Positions 19,135 to 30,852 are shown, counted from the first letter of the stretch. The stretch: DNA of 64,000 bases from Planctomycetota bacterium (GCA_020638905.1 JACKHP010000004.1:199995-263994); one strand, 5' to 3'. The notes: generated by a model from the sequence alone, not told the origin. Numbers and translations: made by a program.

Positions 19135-19894
19135 CGCGCGCGCGCTCCGCCCAGACCGCGATGCCGCGATGCACCAGGTGCTCGTCCCAGACGAGACCGT
19201 CGAGCGTGCTGGCCGACATCCAGGCGTGGCCCCAGGCCCCGGTGACGACGACGCGCGCGGCGACTCCGAGTGCGCGCCGCGCCTCGAGCACCAGCCGGTC
19301 GACGCCTCCCACCACGAGGCCCCAGCCGCCCGCGGCGATGGCGTCGTCGGTGTGCAGTCCGGGCCCGAGCGACACGGGACGTCCCGGGAGCCGGGGCAGC
19401 GCGGCGGTGCTGCGCGCGAGACCGAGCAGCGCGGCCGCCGGACCGGGCGCGATGTAGCCCCCGCGGTACGTGCCCGAGTCGTCGACCAGGTCGACGGTCA
19501 CGGCGGTCCCGGCGTCGACCGCGACGGCGGGGCCCGGCAGCAGTGCGAGGGCGTTCGCGATGCGGTCGGACCCGGCCGAGGCCGCGAGACGCGCGTCGGC
19601 CAGCGCCAGCGGAGGCTCGCGCAGCACGACCAGCGGCGAACCGCCCGCGGCCCCGAGCGCGTCCTGGAGACGCTGCAGCCGCGGACGGGCGACCGAGATC
19701 GCGGCGGCGATCGTGAGCGGCAGCGGCAGCACGTCACGTCCCGCGACGGTGCGCGCGGGGTGCCCCGACTCGGCCAGCCACGCGAGCACCTGGTCGGCGG
19801 CGTCCTCGGGTTCGCGGAACCTCTGCACGTCGACGACGGCCTCGCGCACGCGACCCACCCCGACGGACGAGTTGCCGACGTCGACGGTGAGCAA
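19121..19894 (-). CDS. coaX: Type III pantothenate kinase
   Basis: A 257-residue cytosolic kinase for the first committed step of coenzyme A synthesis (pantothenate to 4'-phosphopantothenate). All type III hallmarks are present: N-terminal DVGNSS phosphate loop (5-10), GSDR (108-111), DAGTAVTVD (127-135) and GGYIAPG (145-151). Length matches the family. It starts with ATG 17 bp after the PDZ gene stop codon and overlaps the MnmE-like gene by 14 bp, so all three are probably on one transcript. Confidence 0.93.
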   Translation of the reverse strand: MLTVDVGNSSVGVGRVREAVVDVQRFREPEDAADQVLAWLAESGHPARTVAGRDVLPLPLTIAAAISVARPRLQRLQDALGAAGGSPLVVLREPPLALADARLAASAGSDRIANALALLPGPAVAVDAGTAVTVDLVDDSGTYRGGYIAPGPAAALLGLARSTAALPRLPGRPVSLGPGLHTDDAIAAGGWGLVVGGVDRLVLEARRALGVAARVVVTGAWGHAWMSASTLDGLVWDEHLVHRGIAVWAERARDAAR

Positions 19895-19910
19895 CGACGC
19901 CCCCCCGCGC

Positions 19911-20996
19911 CTACTTGACGTGGAACGTCGCGGTGACCTTCTGTCCGAGGCGTTCGTAGACCACGACGTAGGTCGGCAGGTCGGAGTTCGCCTTGGCCCA
20001 GTTCATGGCCGCGGTCACCGAAGGCATCGGGATGCCGTTCACCGAGATGACGTGGTCGCCCGACTTGAAGCCGTACTTCGCGGCAAGCGAGTTGGGGGCC
20101 ACGTTCTTGAGCAGGATGTACGAGTTCGAGTCGCCTTCCTTGCTGGCGTCGGGCGTCACGGACTGCGCCACGACGTCCTCGCCGAGCAGCTTGCCGGCGT
20201 CCTCGCGGATGGCGGCCAGGTCGGTCCGCCCCATGAGGATGCTGCCGTCCGGCAGCACCTGGCGCTCGTCCTGCACCTCGACGTTCGCGAGCACGTCGGC
20301 GATCTCGGGGATGTCGAACTCGGACAGCGGCGTCGCGTCACCGGTGGCGCCGAGCTGCGGACGCAGGACGACTTCGCCTTCACCCCAGTGGAAGGTGACC
20401 TCCTGGCGCGAGATCTTCTCGACCCTGCCGTTGTACGGCGCGCCGTCCCACGGCGGGCGCAACGACTCGCCCTCGGCGAGGTGCATGCGCCGCTCCTTCG
20501 AGATCGGCGGTGCGCCCGCGGCAGCGACCGAAGGCGAACGCCCGGCGGCCGAGGCCGCGGCGACCGCGGCCGCTCCGCCCGGCGTCAGGTCGGCGTCGTA
20601 CTCGACCGCGATGAAGCGCCCCGACGGCTCGTCGCTCGAGACGATCAGCGAGACGTCGATGACCGTCTCGAGGTTCGGCACGACGATCTTCTTGGGGGTG
20701 TCGTCGGTCTTGGAGTCGTCCTTCGGCTGGGCGGGCGGCGGCTCGACGGTGCCGTCGATGCGTGCCAACCAGAGCGAGTCGCGGGCGTCGGCCGGGTAGT
20801 ACGTGGTCGGCGGAGGTGCCTCGGCGATGCTCTGTTCGCTCTCGAAGATCTTCTGGATGTCGGTCGACTTGCGCGACTCGTAGCGTCCGGTCTGCTTGTC
20901 CTGGTAGATGCCCCAGAAGGTCCAGCAGCCCAGCGCCAGGACGACCACGCACAGGAGCCACAACAGGCCCTTCAGCTTGCGAATGTTGACGCGCAT
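19911..20996 (-). CDS. Membrane-anchored PDZ protein, GspC-like
   Basis: 361 residues with one N-terminal membrane segment (about 10-30), a long Pro/Ala-rich periplasmic linker, a beta-rich middle (NGRVEKISRQEVTFHWGEG) resembling the homology region of GspC, and a C-terminal PDZ domain (about 270-361; VAPNSLAAKYGFKSGDHVIS, NGIP). Such architecture is used in type II secretion inner-membrane clamps. The distant prepilin peptidase at 2290-3180 would fit, but no other gsp genes are in the window. ATG 20996 was chosen because it places a basic stretch (RKLK) just before the membrane helix. A generic periplasmic PDZ protein is the alternative. Confidence 0.7.
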   Translation of the reverse strand: MRVNIRKLKGLLWLLCVVVLALGCWTFWGIYQDKQTGRYESRKSTDIQKIFESEQSIAEAPPPTTYYPADARDSLWLARIDGTVEPPPAQPKDDSKTDDTPKKIVVPNLETVIDVSLIVSSDEPSGRFIAVEYDADLTPGGAAAVAAASAAGRSPSVAAAGAPPISKERRMHLAEGESLRPPWDGAPYNGRVEKISRQEVTFHWGEGEVVLRPQLGATGDATPLSEFDIPEIADVLANVEVQDERQVLPDGSILMGRTDLAAIREDAGKLLGEDVVAQSVTPDASKEGDSNSYILLKNVAPNSLAAKYGFKSGDHVISVNGIPMPSVTAAMNWAKANSDLPTYVVVYERLGQKVTATFHVK

Positions 20997-21239
20997 CAGC
21001 AGGACTCGGGACGGACGGGGATCCAAGGGTGCCGGTGGCCGGGTGCCGATTGCAACCGGGAGCTCGATCGCGCGGGACGTCGCCGGGCCCCGTGCGGGAC
21101 GAGGCACGCCACGACGAGCGTCCCGGGCGTCGTCGGCGCCGGATTGGACCCGCGCGAGAGCCGCGATCTTCCCGACGCTCCGGCTTCGGGGGCAGTCGGC
21201 CCGATCGACGCGGCGCCGGGGCGCCCGGCCGGCGGGGCC

Positions 21240-22229
21240 TCAGTCGTCCCCGCGCACCAACACGAGCAGTGCCGCGACCACCTCGGGCACTCCCTGGCCG
21301 GTCTGGGACGAGAAGGCGAGCACCCGCCCGCCCGACGCCGCGGCCAGCGCCTCGACCACCGGCGACGCGTCCTCGACGGTGTCGATGCGCGAGACCGCCA
21401 GCAGGGACGGACGCTCGTCCAGCCCCAGGCCCGAGAGCCGCAGTTCCTCGCGGATGGCGCGCCAGTCGCGCAGGGCCTGCTCAGGTCCGACGAGCACGTC
21501 GACCAGGTGCAGCAGCACGCGCGTGCGCGCCACGTGGCGCAGGAAGCGGTCGCCCAGCCCGGCCCCCGCGTGGGCGCCCTCGATCAGACCCGGGATGTCC
21601 GCCACCACGAGCCCGATGTCGTCGGGCTGGACGATGCCGAGCACCGGTGTCAACGTCGTGAACGGGTAGTCGGCCACCTTGGGCCGCGCCGCCGAGACAC
21701 GACGCAGGAAGGTCGACTTGCCGGCGTTCGGCAGACCCACGAGCCCCACGTCGGCCACGAGACGCAGCTCGAGCTTGAGCGCGCGCTCCTCGCCGGGGCG
21801 TCCCTCGGTGGCGCGCTTCGGGGCCTGGTTCGTGGCATGCGCGAAGTGCTTGTTGCCGCGTCCGCCGCCGCCGCCGTGCACGACGATCACCTCGTCGCCG
21901 TCGTGCGCCAGGTCGCGCAGGACGTTCTCGTGCTTCGCGTCACGCACGAGCGTGCCCACGGGCACCTCGATCACCAGGTCCTCGCCGGCGCGTCCGGCAC
22001 ACAACGCGGTGCCGCCCGGACCGCCGCCCGGCGCGCGGTAGCGACGCTTGTGCTGGATGCCGGCCAGCGTCGTGACGTTCCGCGAGGCGCGCAACACGAC
22101 GTCGCCGCCCTTGCCGCCGTCTCCACCGTCGGGGCCCCCGCGCGGCACGTACTTCTCGCGCCGGAACGAGGACATCCCGTCCCCCCCACGACCGGAGACG
22201 ACCGTGATCTCCGTCTCGTCGATGAACAT
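21240..22229 (-). CDS. obgE: Obg/CgtA ribosome-assembly GTPase
   Basis: A 329-residue Obg GTPase acting in 50S subunit maturation and stress signalling. The glycine-rich Obg fold covers residues 1-160 (GGDGMSSFRREKYVPRGGPDGG). G1 is GLPNAGKST 165-173, G2 YPFTT 188-192, G3 DIPGLIEGAH 211-220. G4 is SRID (280-283) rather than NKID, a notable loss of the guanine-recognising Asn. G5 is SSQ around 307. The C-terminal OCT domain is absent, as in many bacteria. It follows rplU and rpmA in the classical order, 47 bp after rpmA. Confidence 0.95.
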   Translation of the reverse strand: MFIDETEITVVSGRGGDGMSSFRREKYVPRGGPDGGDGGKGGDVVLRASRNVTTLAGIQHKRRYRAPGGGPGGTALCAGRAGEDLVIEVPVGTLVRDAKHENVLRDLAHDGDEVIVVHGGGGGRGNKHFAHATNQAPKRATEGRPGEERALKLELRLVADVGLVGLPNAGKSTFLRRVSAARPKVADYPFTTLTPVLGIVQPDDIGLVVADIPGLIEGAHAGAGLGDRFLRHVARTRVLLHLVDVLVGPEQALRDWRAIREELRLSGLGLDERPSLLAVSRIDTVEDASPVVEALAAASGGRVLAFSSQTGQGVPEVVAALLVLVRGDD

Positions 22230-22276
22230 GGGGACGTCGCCCCGCGCACGAGGCGAGAGGGTCGCGACCGGAGGCG

Positions 22277-22534
22277 TCAGCCCGCGGCGGTCTCGACCGG
22301 GTCGATGTGGATCTTGCGCCCGGTGCCGAAGCGCACCCGACCGTCGATCTTGGCGAAGATCGTGAAGTCGCGTCCCATGCCCATGTTGTGGCCGGGCAGG
22401 AAGCGCGAGCCGACCTGACGCAGGATGATCGTGCCCGACGTCACGAGCTCGCCGCCGTAGCGCTTGAAGCCGCGGTACTGCGGGTTGCTGTCACGACCGT
22501 TGCGGGACGAGCCCTGACCTTTCTTGTGTGCCAT
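22277..22534 (-). CDS. rpmA: 50S ribosomal protein L27
   Basis: 85 residues beginning [20 protein letters not shown], the standard L27 N-terminus that reaches into the peptidyl-transferase centre. There is no Firmicutes-type N-terminal cleavage extension. GGxxVxxGxIIxRQxG and FLPGxNMGxGxDFTIFA are intact. It starts 13 bp after rplU. Confidence 0.97.
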   Translation of the reverse strand: MAHKKGQGSSRNGRDSNPQYRGFKRYGGELVTSGTIILRQVGSRFLPGHNMGMGRDFTIFAKIDGRVRFGTGRKIHIDPVETAAG

Positions 22535-22547
22535 GGCGCGATCGCTC

Positions 22548-22850
22548 TCAGGTGGTGATGCCGGTGATCTGGACCTGCGTGTACGTCTGGCGGTGGCCGT
22601 TGCGCCGGCGGTAGTCCTTGCGGCGCTTGAACTTCTCGACGTAGATCTTCTTGGCGCGCACGTGGTCGACCACGGTGGCCTTGACGGCCGCGCCGTCGAC
22701 GGTCGGCTTGCCGAACGCGTCGCCCACCGAGAGCACGCGATCGAAGACGACCTCGCTGCCGGGCTCGGCGCCGTCCATGAAGTCGACGAGCAGCTTGTCC
22801 CCGTCGTGGACGATGTACTGGCGTCCGCGGTCGTCGATGATCGCCTGCAT
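22548..22850 (-). CDS. rplU: 50S ribosomal protein L21
   Basis: 100 residues with the L21 signature near the C-terminus ([22 protein letters not shown]). The start [12 protein letters not shown] is the usual beta-strand start of the family, and ATG 22850 fits the normal length. A promoter with a reasonable -35/-10 lies about 120 bp upstream, leaving a leader that could carry autoregulatory structure. First gene of rplU-rpmA-obg. Confidence 0.96.
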   Translation of the reverse strand: MQAIIDDRGRQYIVHDGDKLLVDFMDGAEPGSEVVFDRVLSVGDAFGKPTVDGAAVKATVVDHVRAKKIYVEKFKRRKDYRRRNGHRQTYTQVQITGITT

Positions 22851-22972
22851 GACTCGGTTCCGGAGGGCCTCTTGCGGGGCCGCCGCGACGACCGACGTTG
22901 GCCGGACGCGGCTGGGCGCCGCCCCACGGGGCCCGGCGAGCGTGTGCTCGGGACCCCGGCGGGAAGCGGAGC

Positions 22973-23000
22973 ATGATACCGAAGCCGCCGTCCCGATCAA
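22973..23000 (-). promoter_or_regulatory. Sigma-70-type promoter for rplU-rpmA-obg
   Basis: Minus strand TTGATC (22995-23000), 16-bp spacer, TATCAT (22973-22978). Both hexamers are near consensus and AT-rich in a GC-rich context. Transcription would start near 22966, giving a 5' leader of about 115 nt before the L21 start codon. Confidence 0.6.
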
Positions 23001-23049
23001 GGCCACCCGGCCCGAACGGATCGTTCGATCCCACCTGGGTCCTCACCGC

Positions 23050-23175
23050 CCGGGATCGGGATCGGGATCGGCTTCGGCTTCGGCTTCGGCTTCGGCCTTC
23101 GGCTTCGGCTTCGGCTTCGGCTTCGGCTTCGGCTTCGGCTTCGGCTTCGGGCTTCGGGCTTCGGCTTCGGGCCGC
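23050..23175. repeat. Hexanucleotide array (GGGATC, then GGCTTC units) between rplU and rne
   Basis: Three GGGATC units are followed by a long run of GGCTTC-type units, with single-base insertions (GGCC, GGGC) that shift phase near 23096 and 23149. It lies in the 406-bp gap between the rne stop codon (23257) and the rplU promoter, so a transcript through rne could read it. It shares the hexamer vocabulary (GAAGCC, GATCCC on the other strand) with the arrays at 55.4 and 56.6 kb. No coding gene or long hairpin accompanies it here. Any open frame through it gives meaningless two-residue repeats. Confidence 0.9.
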
Positions 23176-23256
23176 TCCCCCCCTGCTCCCCGCTCGCCGG
23201 GCGGACGGCGCACCCCGCCGCCAGGCGAGGCACGCCGTCGAGACGAGCCCTCGGGG

Positions 23257-25959
<2,703 letters not shown>

Positions 25960-26827
25960 GGATGGTCTCCAGGGCGACGCTCGGACGGCAACAGCTTCGT
26001 GACCACGCCGAGGACCGGGGGTTCGATCCCCAGATCTCCTGCGAGTTGGACCAGGGCCCGGGTCAGCGGGGCCGGTCTCGGCGGGCGGTCATCCGCGGAC
26101 TGGAGTTCGACGACGAGGGAGCTGCCCTCGGAGCACCCCGTCCGGAGCTGACTCCGGACGTCGATGCTGCCGTGGCGTGCGTCCTCGACGGCGAAACTCG
26201 TCCGCTCGAGCAGTGCGGTCAGCGCGTCGGCTGCGGCCCGCTCCCCAGAGAGCACGTCGATCCGGAAGGACGTCGCGCCGCTCGCAGCGGCGGGCGCCCC
26301 CCGGCAGACGTCGACGAGCTTCACGCACTCGGGGAGCGCGGGCTCGAGCCGCCGTCGTACCTGCTCTGGGCTTTGGGCCTCGGACAGAATGACCGTGATC
26401 CACTCGCCTTGGGACGCCAGCCCCACGGGCAAGGCGTCGGCGAAGGACACACGGAGTCTCGGATTGAAGCCTTCGGTCAAGCACACCGGCAGGCCGCTCC
26501 GACGCAAGGCGCGCTCGACCACCCGGCCGAAGTCCAGGTGGCCCAGGAAGCGTGCGTCTCCGTCCTTGGAGAGGCACAGTCCCGTGGGATGGCGCGCGTC
26601 GGCGACGACCATGTGTGATCCGGTGTTGCGGTTGCCGCCCAGGGCCCTCGACGATCGAGGGAGGTCGGAGGGCGGCACCGGCAGGATATCCCCATCGGCC
26701 GCGCCCGAACAAGCACGAGGCGTGCCGGGCCCCGATCGGGGGCCGGTCGACGGAAGCACGGCCCCGTCGGGCTTCGAGGGCCGGGACGAGCTGGAGGGTG
26801 GGACGCGGCCGGAGCCGCGCGGCGCCG

Positions 26828-27097
26828 TCAGCGCTCGCCGAAGCCGCGCTGGACGAGTTCGCACAGCGCCGCCAGGGCGGCTCCCGCCTCGCCCCCCAGG
26901 GCGGTGATGTGCAGCTCGTCGCCCTGGGCGGCGGCCAGGCCCATCATCTCGAGCACGCTGCCGCCGTCGGCCTCGCCCCCCGGTCCGCGGACCTGGACGC
27001 GCGCCCGGTAGCGACGCGTGATCTCGACGAACTGGCTGATCGGACGGGCGTGCAACCCCTGGGGATTCACGATGCGCACCACCGCCGAGAGCGGCAT
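26828..27097 (-). CDS. ptsH: HPr-family phosphocarrier (PTS/NPr type)
   Basis: 89 residues. The phosphorylated histidine is in GLHARP (about 14-19), and the second site region reads GGSVLEMMGLAA with the conserved Ser. HPr passes phosphate from enzyme I to EIIA proteins. ATG 27097 gives the normal length; the longer open frame upstream is arginine-rich shadow sequence. It follows ptsN by 44 bp, the same neighbourhood as npr in enterobacteria. No enzyme I, HprK or sugar permease is nearby, so the role is probably regulatory. Confidence 0.9.
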   Translation of the reverse strand: MPLSAVVRIVNPQGLHARPISQFVEITRRYRARVQVRGPGGEADGGSVLEMMGLAAAQGDELHITALGGEAGAALAALCELVQRGFGER

Positions 27098-27141
27098 CTC
27101 GTCGCCGCCGGCAGAAGGTTCGCCCTCGGAGACCGGGCCGC

Positions 27142-27615
27142 TCAGGGCGCGCGCTCCGTGAGCACTTCGAGCACCGCCGCAGGCGTCGAGGCCTGCAGGA
27201 TGAAGCTCAGGAAATCGGGGTCGCGCGCGATGTGCGAGATCCAGCGCAGCGTGGCGAGGTGCTCGTCGGCGCGATTCTCGGGCGACACGAGCAGCACGAA
27301 GACGTGCACCGGCTCGCCGTCGACGGCCTTGAAGTCGAGGCCCGTCGCCGAACGTCCGATGACCGCCGCGGGACGGCGCAGACCCGCGATCTTGGCGTGC
27401 GGCGCGGCCACGCCGCGCCCGAAGCCCGTGCTGCCGCGCGATTCGCGCTCGACGAGCGCGTCGAACACCTGCTGCCTGCGCGGCTTGGGGAGCTGCTTGC
27501 TCGCGACCATGTGGGTCACGAGCTCGTCGAGGCATTCGACCTTGGTCGTGGCCCGCATCTCGAGCAGCACGGCGTCCAGGCTGAAGGCGTCGAGGATGGG
27601 CGGGGGGCTGCTCAT
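27142..27615 (-). CDS. ptsN: PTS EIIA-type regulatory protein (PtsN-like)
   Basis: 157 residues of the EIIA-Ntr/fructose fold. The phospho-accepting histidine is in GVAAPHAK (about residue 73), after RESRGSTGFGRG. It receives phosphate from HPr and in known systems regulates potassium and nitrogen physiology through protein contacts. Its start overlaps the hpf stop codon as ATGA. The position next to rpoN and hpf matches the enterobacterial rpoN cluster. Confidence 0.92.
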   Translation of the reverse strand: MSSPPPILDAFSLDAVLLEMRATTKVECLDELVTHMVASKQLPKPRRQQVFDALVERESRGSTGFGRGVAAPHAKIAGLRRPAAVIGRSATGLDFKAVDGEPVHVFVLLVSPENRADEHLATLRWISHIARDPDFLSFILQASTPAAVLEVLTERAP

Positions 27616-27938
27616 GACGGGCGGTTCGGCGAGCCTCCGCGGTGGTGGTCCTTGAGGCGCTCCTTGGCCTTCACGATCTGGTGCTGGAGCTTGTCGACGA
27701 CCTTGTCGATGCAGGCCATGACCGAGGCGTCGATGTCACGTCCCACGAAGTTCATGTGGTTGCTGGCGGCGATGATGACCTCGACGGAGTGGTTGTCGTG
27801 CTCCTTGTCGAGCACGATGTCGATGCTCTGCAGACCGTCGAAGAAGCGCGAGAGCTTCTCGACCTTCTCGCGTGCGTAGGTGCGCACGGCTTCGGGATGG
27901 TGGTCGTGACGATCGGTGAGATCGATGCGCAGGCTCAT
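27612..27938 (-). CDS. hpf: Ribosome hibernation promoting factor, short form
   Basis: 108 residues, the single-domain S30AE/YfiA fold: N-terminal strand MSLRIDLTDRHD, then helix EAVRTYAREKVEKLSRFF, strands with D-rich turns, and helix DASVMACIDKVVDKLQHQIVKAKERLKDHH. It binds the 30S decoding centre and inactivates ribosomes in stationary phase. ATG 27938 has an AGGA motif about 10 nt upstream; an ATG 30 nt further upstream is less likely. It couples with ptsN by a 4-nt overlap. Confidence 0.93.
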   Translation of the reverse strand: MSLRIDLTDRHDHHPEAVRTYAREKVEKLSRFFDGLQSIDIVLDKEHDNHSVEVIIAASNHMNFVGRDIDASVMACIDKVVDKLQHQIVKAKERLKDHHRGGSPNRPS

Positions 27939-28013
27939 GACGGATCCTGGGGGGGCCGGGGAAAGCACGGCGTGCTCGCCGCGACCCTGTCGGTCGCGAC
28001 TCGTCCGCCGGGG

Positions 28014-28841
28014 TCAGGATAACAGGCCGGAGCGGCCCGCGCCCCCACCCCACGGGCCCTCCCGGCCGTAGTCGACCGACCACAGGAACAGGCCGCGGGC
28101 GGGCAGGGAATGGGACGCCAGGGAGCGGTCGGCGGCGGCCAGGCGCCCGGGCACCGACGCGGCGGCCACGCGTCCGGTGCCGACGTCGACGAGCAGGCCG
28201 GCGAGCAGCCGCACCATGCCGTACAGGAACCCCTCGCCGGTGACGAACACGCGCACCCCGCGCGGCACGCGCAGGACGCGCACGGCGTGCACGCGGCGCA
28301 CCGTCCCGCGCTCGGCGGGCATGACCTTGCTGAACGTCGTGAAGTCGTGGATCCCCACGAGATGCGCGGCGGCCGAACGCATCGCCGCGAGGTCGAGCCG
28401 CGCCGGCACCGCGTGGAACGTACGTCGGCGGTGCGGCGGCAGCGAGCGCAGCACGTCGGCCTGGCCGCCCGGCGCGTCGCTCAGGTGCAGCTGGTAGAAG
28501 TAGGTCTTGCGTCGCGCCGAGTGCATCGCGTGGAAGTCCGACGCCACGAGCGCGGCCCCGCGCACGCGCACGTCCGGCGGCAGGCGTCCGTGCAGCGCGC
28601 CGACGACGCGGCGCAGGGGCCACTCGGGCGGGTCGTCGAGGTGGCACACCTGGCCCAGGGCGTGCACGCCCGCGTCCGTGCGCCCCGAGCCGACCACGCG
28701 CACCTCGCGCGCGAGCAGCGAGGCGAGCGCGTCCTGCAGCACGCCCTGCACCGTGCGACGGTCGAGCTGCATCTGCCAGCCGGCGAAGTCGGTGCCGTCG
28801 TAGGCCAACCGCAACGCGAGACGCGATCGCGGACCGCTCAC
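28014..28841 (-). CDS. truA: tRNA pseudouridine synthase A
   Basis: 275 residues. The catalytic aspartate lies in GSGRTDAGVHALGQV, and the N-terminal LRLAYDGTDFAGWQ is the family signature. It makes pseudouridine at positions 38-40 of tRNA anticodon stem-loops. The start is GTG at 28841, overlapping the rpoN stop codon as GTGA; no ATG precedes the conserved first strand. It is inserted between rpoN and hpf, which are adjacent in most rpoN clusters. Confidence 0.94.
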   Translation of the reverse strand: MSGPRSRLALRLAYDGTDFAGWQMQLDRRTVQGVLQDALASLLAREVRVVGSGRTDAGVHALGQVCHLDDPPEWPLRRVVGALHGRLPPDVRVRGAALVASDFHAMHSARRKTYFYQLHLSDAPGGQADVLRSLPPHRRRTFHAVPARLDLAAMRSAAAHLVGIHDFTTFSKVMPAERGTVRRVHAVRVLRVPRGVRVFVTGEGFLYGMVRLLAGLLVDVGTGRVAAASVPGRLAAADRSLASHSLPARGLFLWSVDYGREGPWGGGAGRSGLLS

Positions 28842-30250
28842 GTCGGACCGTAGCGCCTCCGCTCGCGCGAACTGCCGAGCCCGAGGGCCTTGCGGTACTT
28901 GGTCACCGTGCGCCGCGCGATGTCGAGGTCGTGCTCGTCCTTGAGCATCTGCACGATGGCCTCGTCGCTGAGCGGGTTGCGCGCGTCCTCCTCGCCGATG
29001 ATCTTGCGGATGCGCTCCTGGACGCTGGCGCGGCTCTCGGCCTCGGCGTCGGGCTGGTCGCCCCCTGGACGCACCGGCACCTCTCCCGTGAAGAGGTCCT
29101 TCATGGGCAGGATGCCGCGCGGCGTCTGCATGTACTTTCCCGAGATGGCCCGGCTCACGGTCGAGACGTGAACGCCCAGCACGTCGGCCACCTCCTGCAT
29201 GCGCAGCGGACGCAGGCGCGCCTTGCCGTGTTCGAGGAACTCGAGCTGCCGGTTCACGAGCTCGCTCGCCACCCGGAAGAGCGTGTTCTTGCGCTGCTCG
29301 ACGGCGTCGATGAGCGAACGCGCCGACTCGATCTTGCCGCGCAGGTGCTTGCGCAGCTCGGGATCGAGCGACCTGTCGCGCGCCATCTGCAGGTAGCTGC
29401 GCGAGATCGTCAGGCTCGGCACCCAGTCGTTCTCGAGCGAGATCTCGAAGTCTTCGCCCACGCGGCGCACGACGACGTCGGGGCGCACGTGCGGCACGCG
29501 TGTCGAGCCGAAGCGCCGGCCCGGCACCGGGTCGAGGTGGCTGATGGCGTCGATCGCGGCCAGCACCTGTTCGACCGTCGCCCCCGTCTCGCGCACGATG
29601 CGCGGGATGCGGTTGTGCGCGATGTCGTCGAGGTGCTGGATCGCGAGCGTGGCCAGCAGCTGGTAGTCGTCCGCCGCCGGGTCGAGCTGCAGCAGGAGGC
29701 ACTCGGTCAGGTCGCGGCAACCGACGCCCGCCGGCTCGAGCGCCTGCACGAGGTGCAACGCGTGTTCGAGCTCCTCGGCGCCGGCGGGCGGGTCGACCGG
29801 CACCTCGAGATCGCCCAGGTCGGACTCGAGCCAGCCGCGGTCGTTGAGCGCGGCCACCAGGGCGCCTGCCAGCGCCCGCTCGCGCTCGCTCAGCTCGAGC
29901 TCGTCGAGCTGCTCGCGCAGGTGGTCGTGCAGCGTGACGGGCGCCTCGGCGGTGGCCTCGAGCACCTCGGTGCGCGACGAGGCCTCGTCGTTGCGCGACG
30001 GACGCCAGTCGTCGTCGGACTCGTAGGCGTCGAGGGCCGCGTCGAACTCGTCGTCGGCCTCGTCCTGGGTGGGAGCCTCGGGCTCGAGGTCGGTGTCGAC
30101 CTCGAGCGCCTCGTTCTGCTGCAGCTCCTGCTCGATCATCTGCGCCAGGTCGAGCGTCGGGAGCTGGAGCACCTCGATGCGCTGCAGGATCTGCGGCGAG
30201 AGCCGCAGCTGCAGGTCGGTCCGCAGCGACTGGTTGAGTCCCAGCCTCAC
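28838..30250 (-). CDS. rpoN: RNA polymerase sigma-54 factor
   Basis: 470 residues. Region I (MRLGLNQSLRTDLQLRLSPQILQRI, Gln/Leu-rich) is followed by an acidic region II. The core-binding part and the helix-turn-helix (RMQEVADVLGVHVSTVSRAISGKY) precede the C-terminal RpoN box ARRTVTKYRK, which contacts the -24 promoter element. It overlaps recR by ATGA upstream and truA by GTGA downstream. It implies AAA+ enhancer-binding proteins elsewhere in the genome. Confidence 0.96.
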   Translation of the reverse strand: MRLGLNQSLRTDLQLRLSPQILQRIEVLQLPTLDLAQMIEQELQQNEALEVDTDLEPEAPTQDEADDEFDAALDAYESDDDWRPSRNDEASSRTEVLEATAEAPVTLHDHLREQLDELELSERERALAGALVAALNDRGWLESDLGDLEVPVDPPAGAEELEHALHLVQALEPAGVGCRDLTECLLLQLDPAADDYQLLATLAIQHLDDIAHNRIPRIVRETGATVEQVLAAIDAISHLDPVPGRRFGSTRVPHVRPDVVVRRVGEDFEISLENDWVPSLTISRSYLQMARDRSLDPELRKHLRGKIESARSLIDAVEQRKNTLFRVASELVNRQLEFLEHGKARLRPLRMQEVADVLGVHVSTVSRAISGKYMQTPRGILPMKDLFTGEVPVRPGGDQPDAEAESRASVQERIRKIIGEEDARNPLSDEAIVQMLKDEHDLDIARRTVTKYRKALGLGSSRERRRYGPT

Positions 30251-30852
30251 GACGGACCGTCCATCTTCGAGCGGCCGGACAGCGAGTCGGCGAGCATGGC
30301 GGCGTTGCTGTACTCGATGGCGCTCCCCGACGCCACGCCGCGCGCGATGCGCGTGACGCTCACGTCGAGCGCCGAGAGCGCGCGGCGCACGTGCAGCGCC
30401 GTGGCGTCGCCCTCGTAGTCGGGATCGGTGGCCAGCACGACCTCGCGCACGCCCCCCTCGGTGACGCGCGCCACGAGATCGGCGATGGTCAGGTCGCGCG
30501 CCTCGATGCCCTCGAGCGGGTTCACGTGCCCGAGCAGCACGTGGTACAGGCCGCGCCAGCCTGCGTCCTCGAAGGCCGCCACGTCACGCGGCTGCTCGAC
30601 CACGAGGATGCGCGTCGTCTCGCGCGACGTGTCGGCGCAGATCGGACACGGGTCGCACTCGGCCAGGTTGTGGCAGCGCGAGCAGGCGTGCACCGACTCG
30701 GCCAGCGCGAGGATCGCGTCGGACAGCTCGCGCAGCTCGGTCTCGGGCGCGCGCAGCAGATGGAACGTCAGCCGCTCGGCCGTGCGCGTACCGACGCCCG
30801 GCAGCTGCTTGAGCGCTTCGATGAGACGGGTGACGGACGCGGGATACGCCAT
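30247..30852 (-). CDS. recR: Recombination protein RecR
   Basis: 201 residues: helix-hairpin-helix near residues 15-25 (QLPGVGTRTAERL), zinc finger with C57, C60, C69 and C72, then a Toprim domain beginning ILVVEQPRDVAAFE. It forms the ring that loads RecA with RecF/RecO at gaps. It comes 85 bp after ybaB, in the conserved dnaX-ybaB-recR order. Confidence 0.96.
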   Translation of the reverse strand: MAYPASVTRLIEALKQLPGVGTRTAERLTFHLLRAPETELRELSDAILALAESVHACSRCHNLAECDPCPICADTSRETTRILVVEQPRDVAAFEDAGWRGLYHVLLGHVNPLEGIEARDLTIADLVARVTEGGVREVVLATDPDYEGDATALHVRRALSALDVSVTRIARGVASGSAIEYSNAAMLADSLSGRSKMDGPS

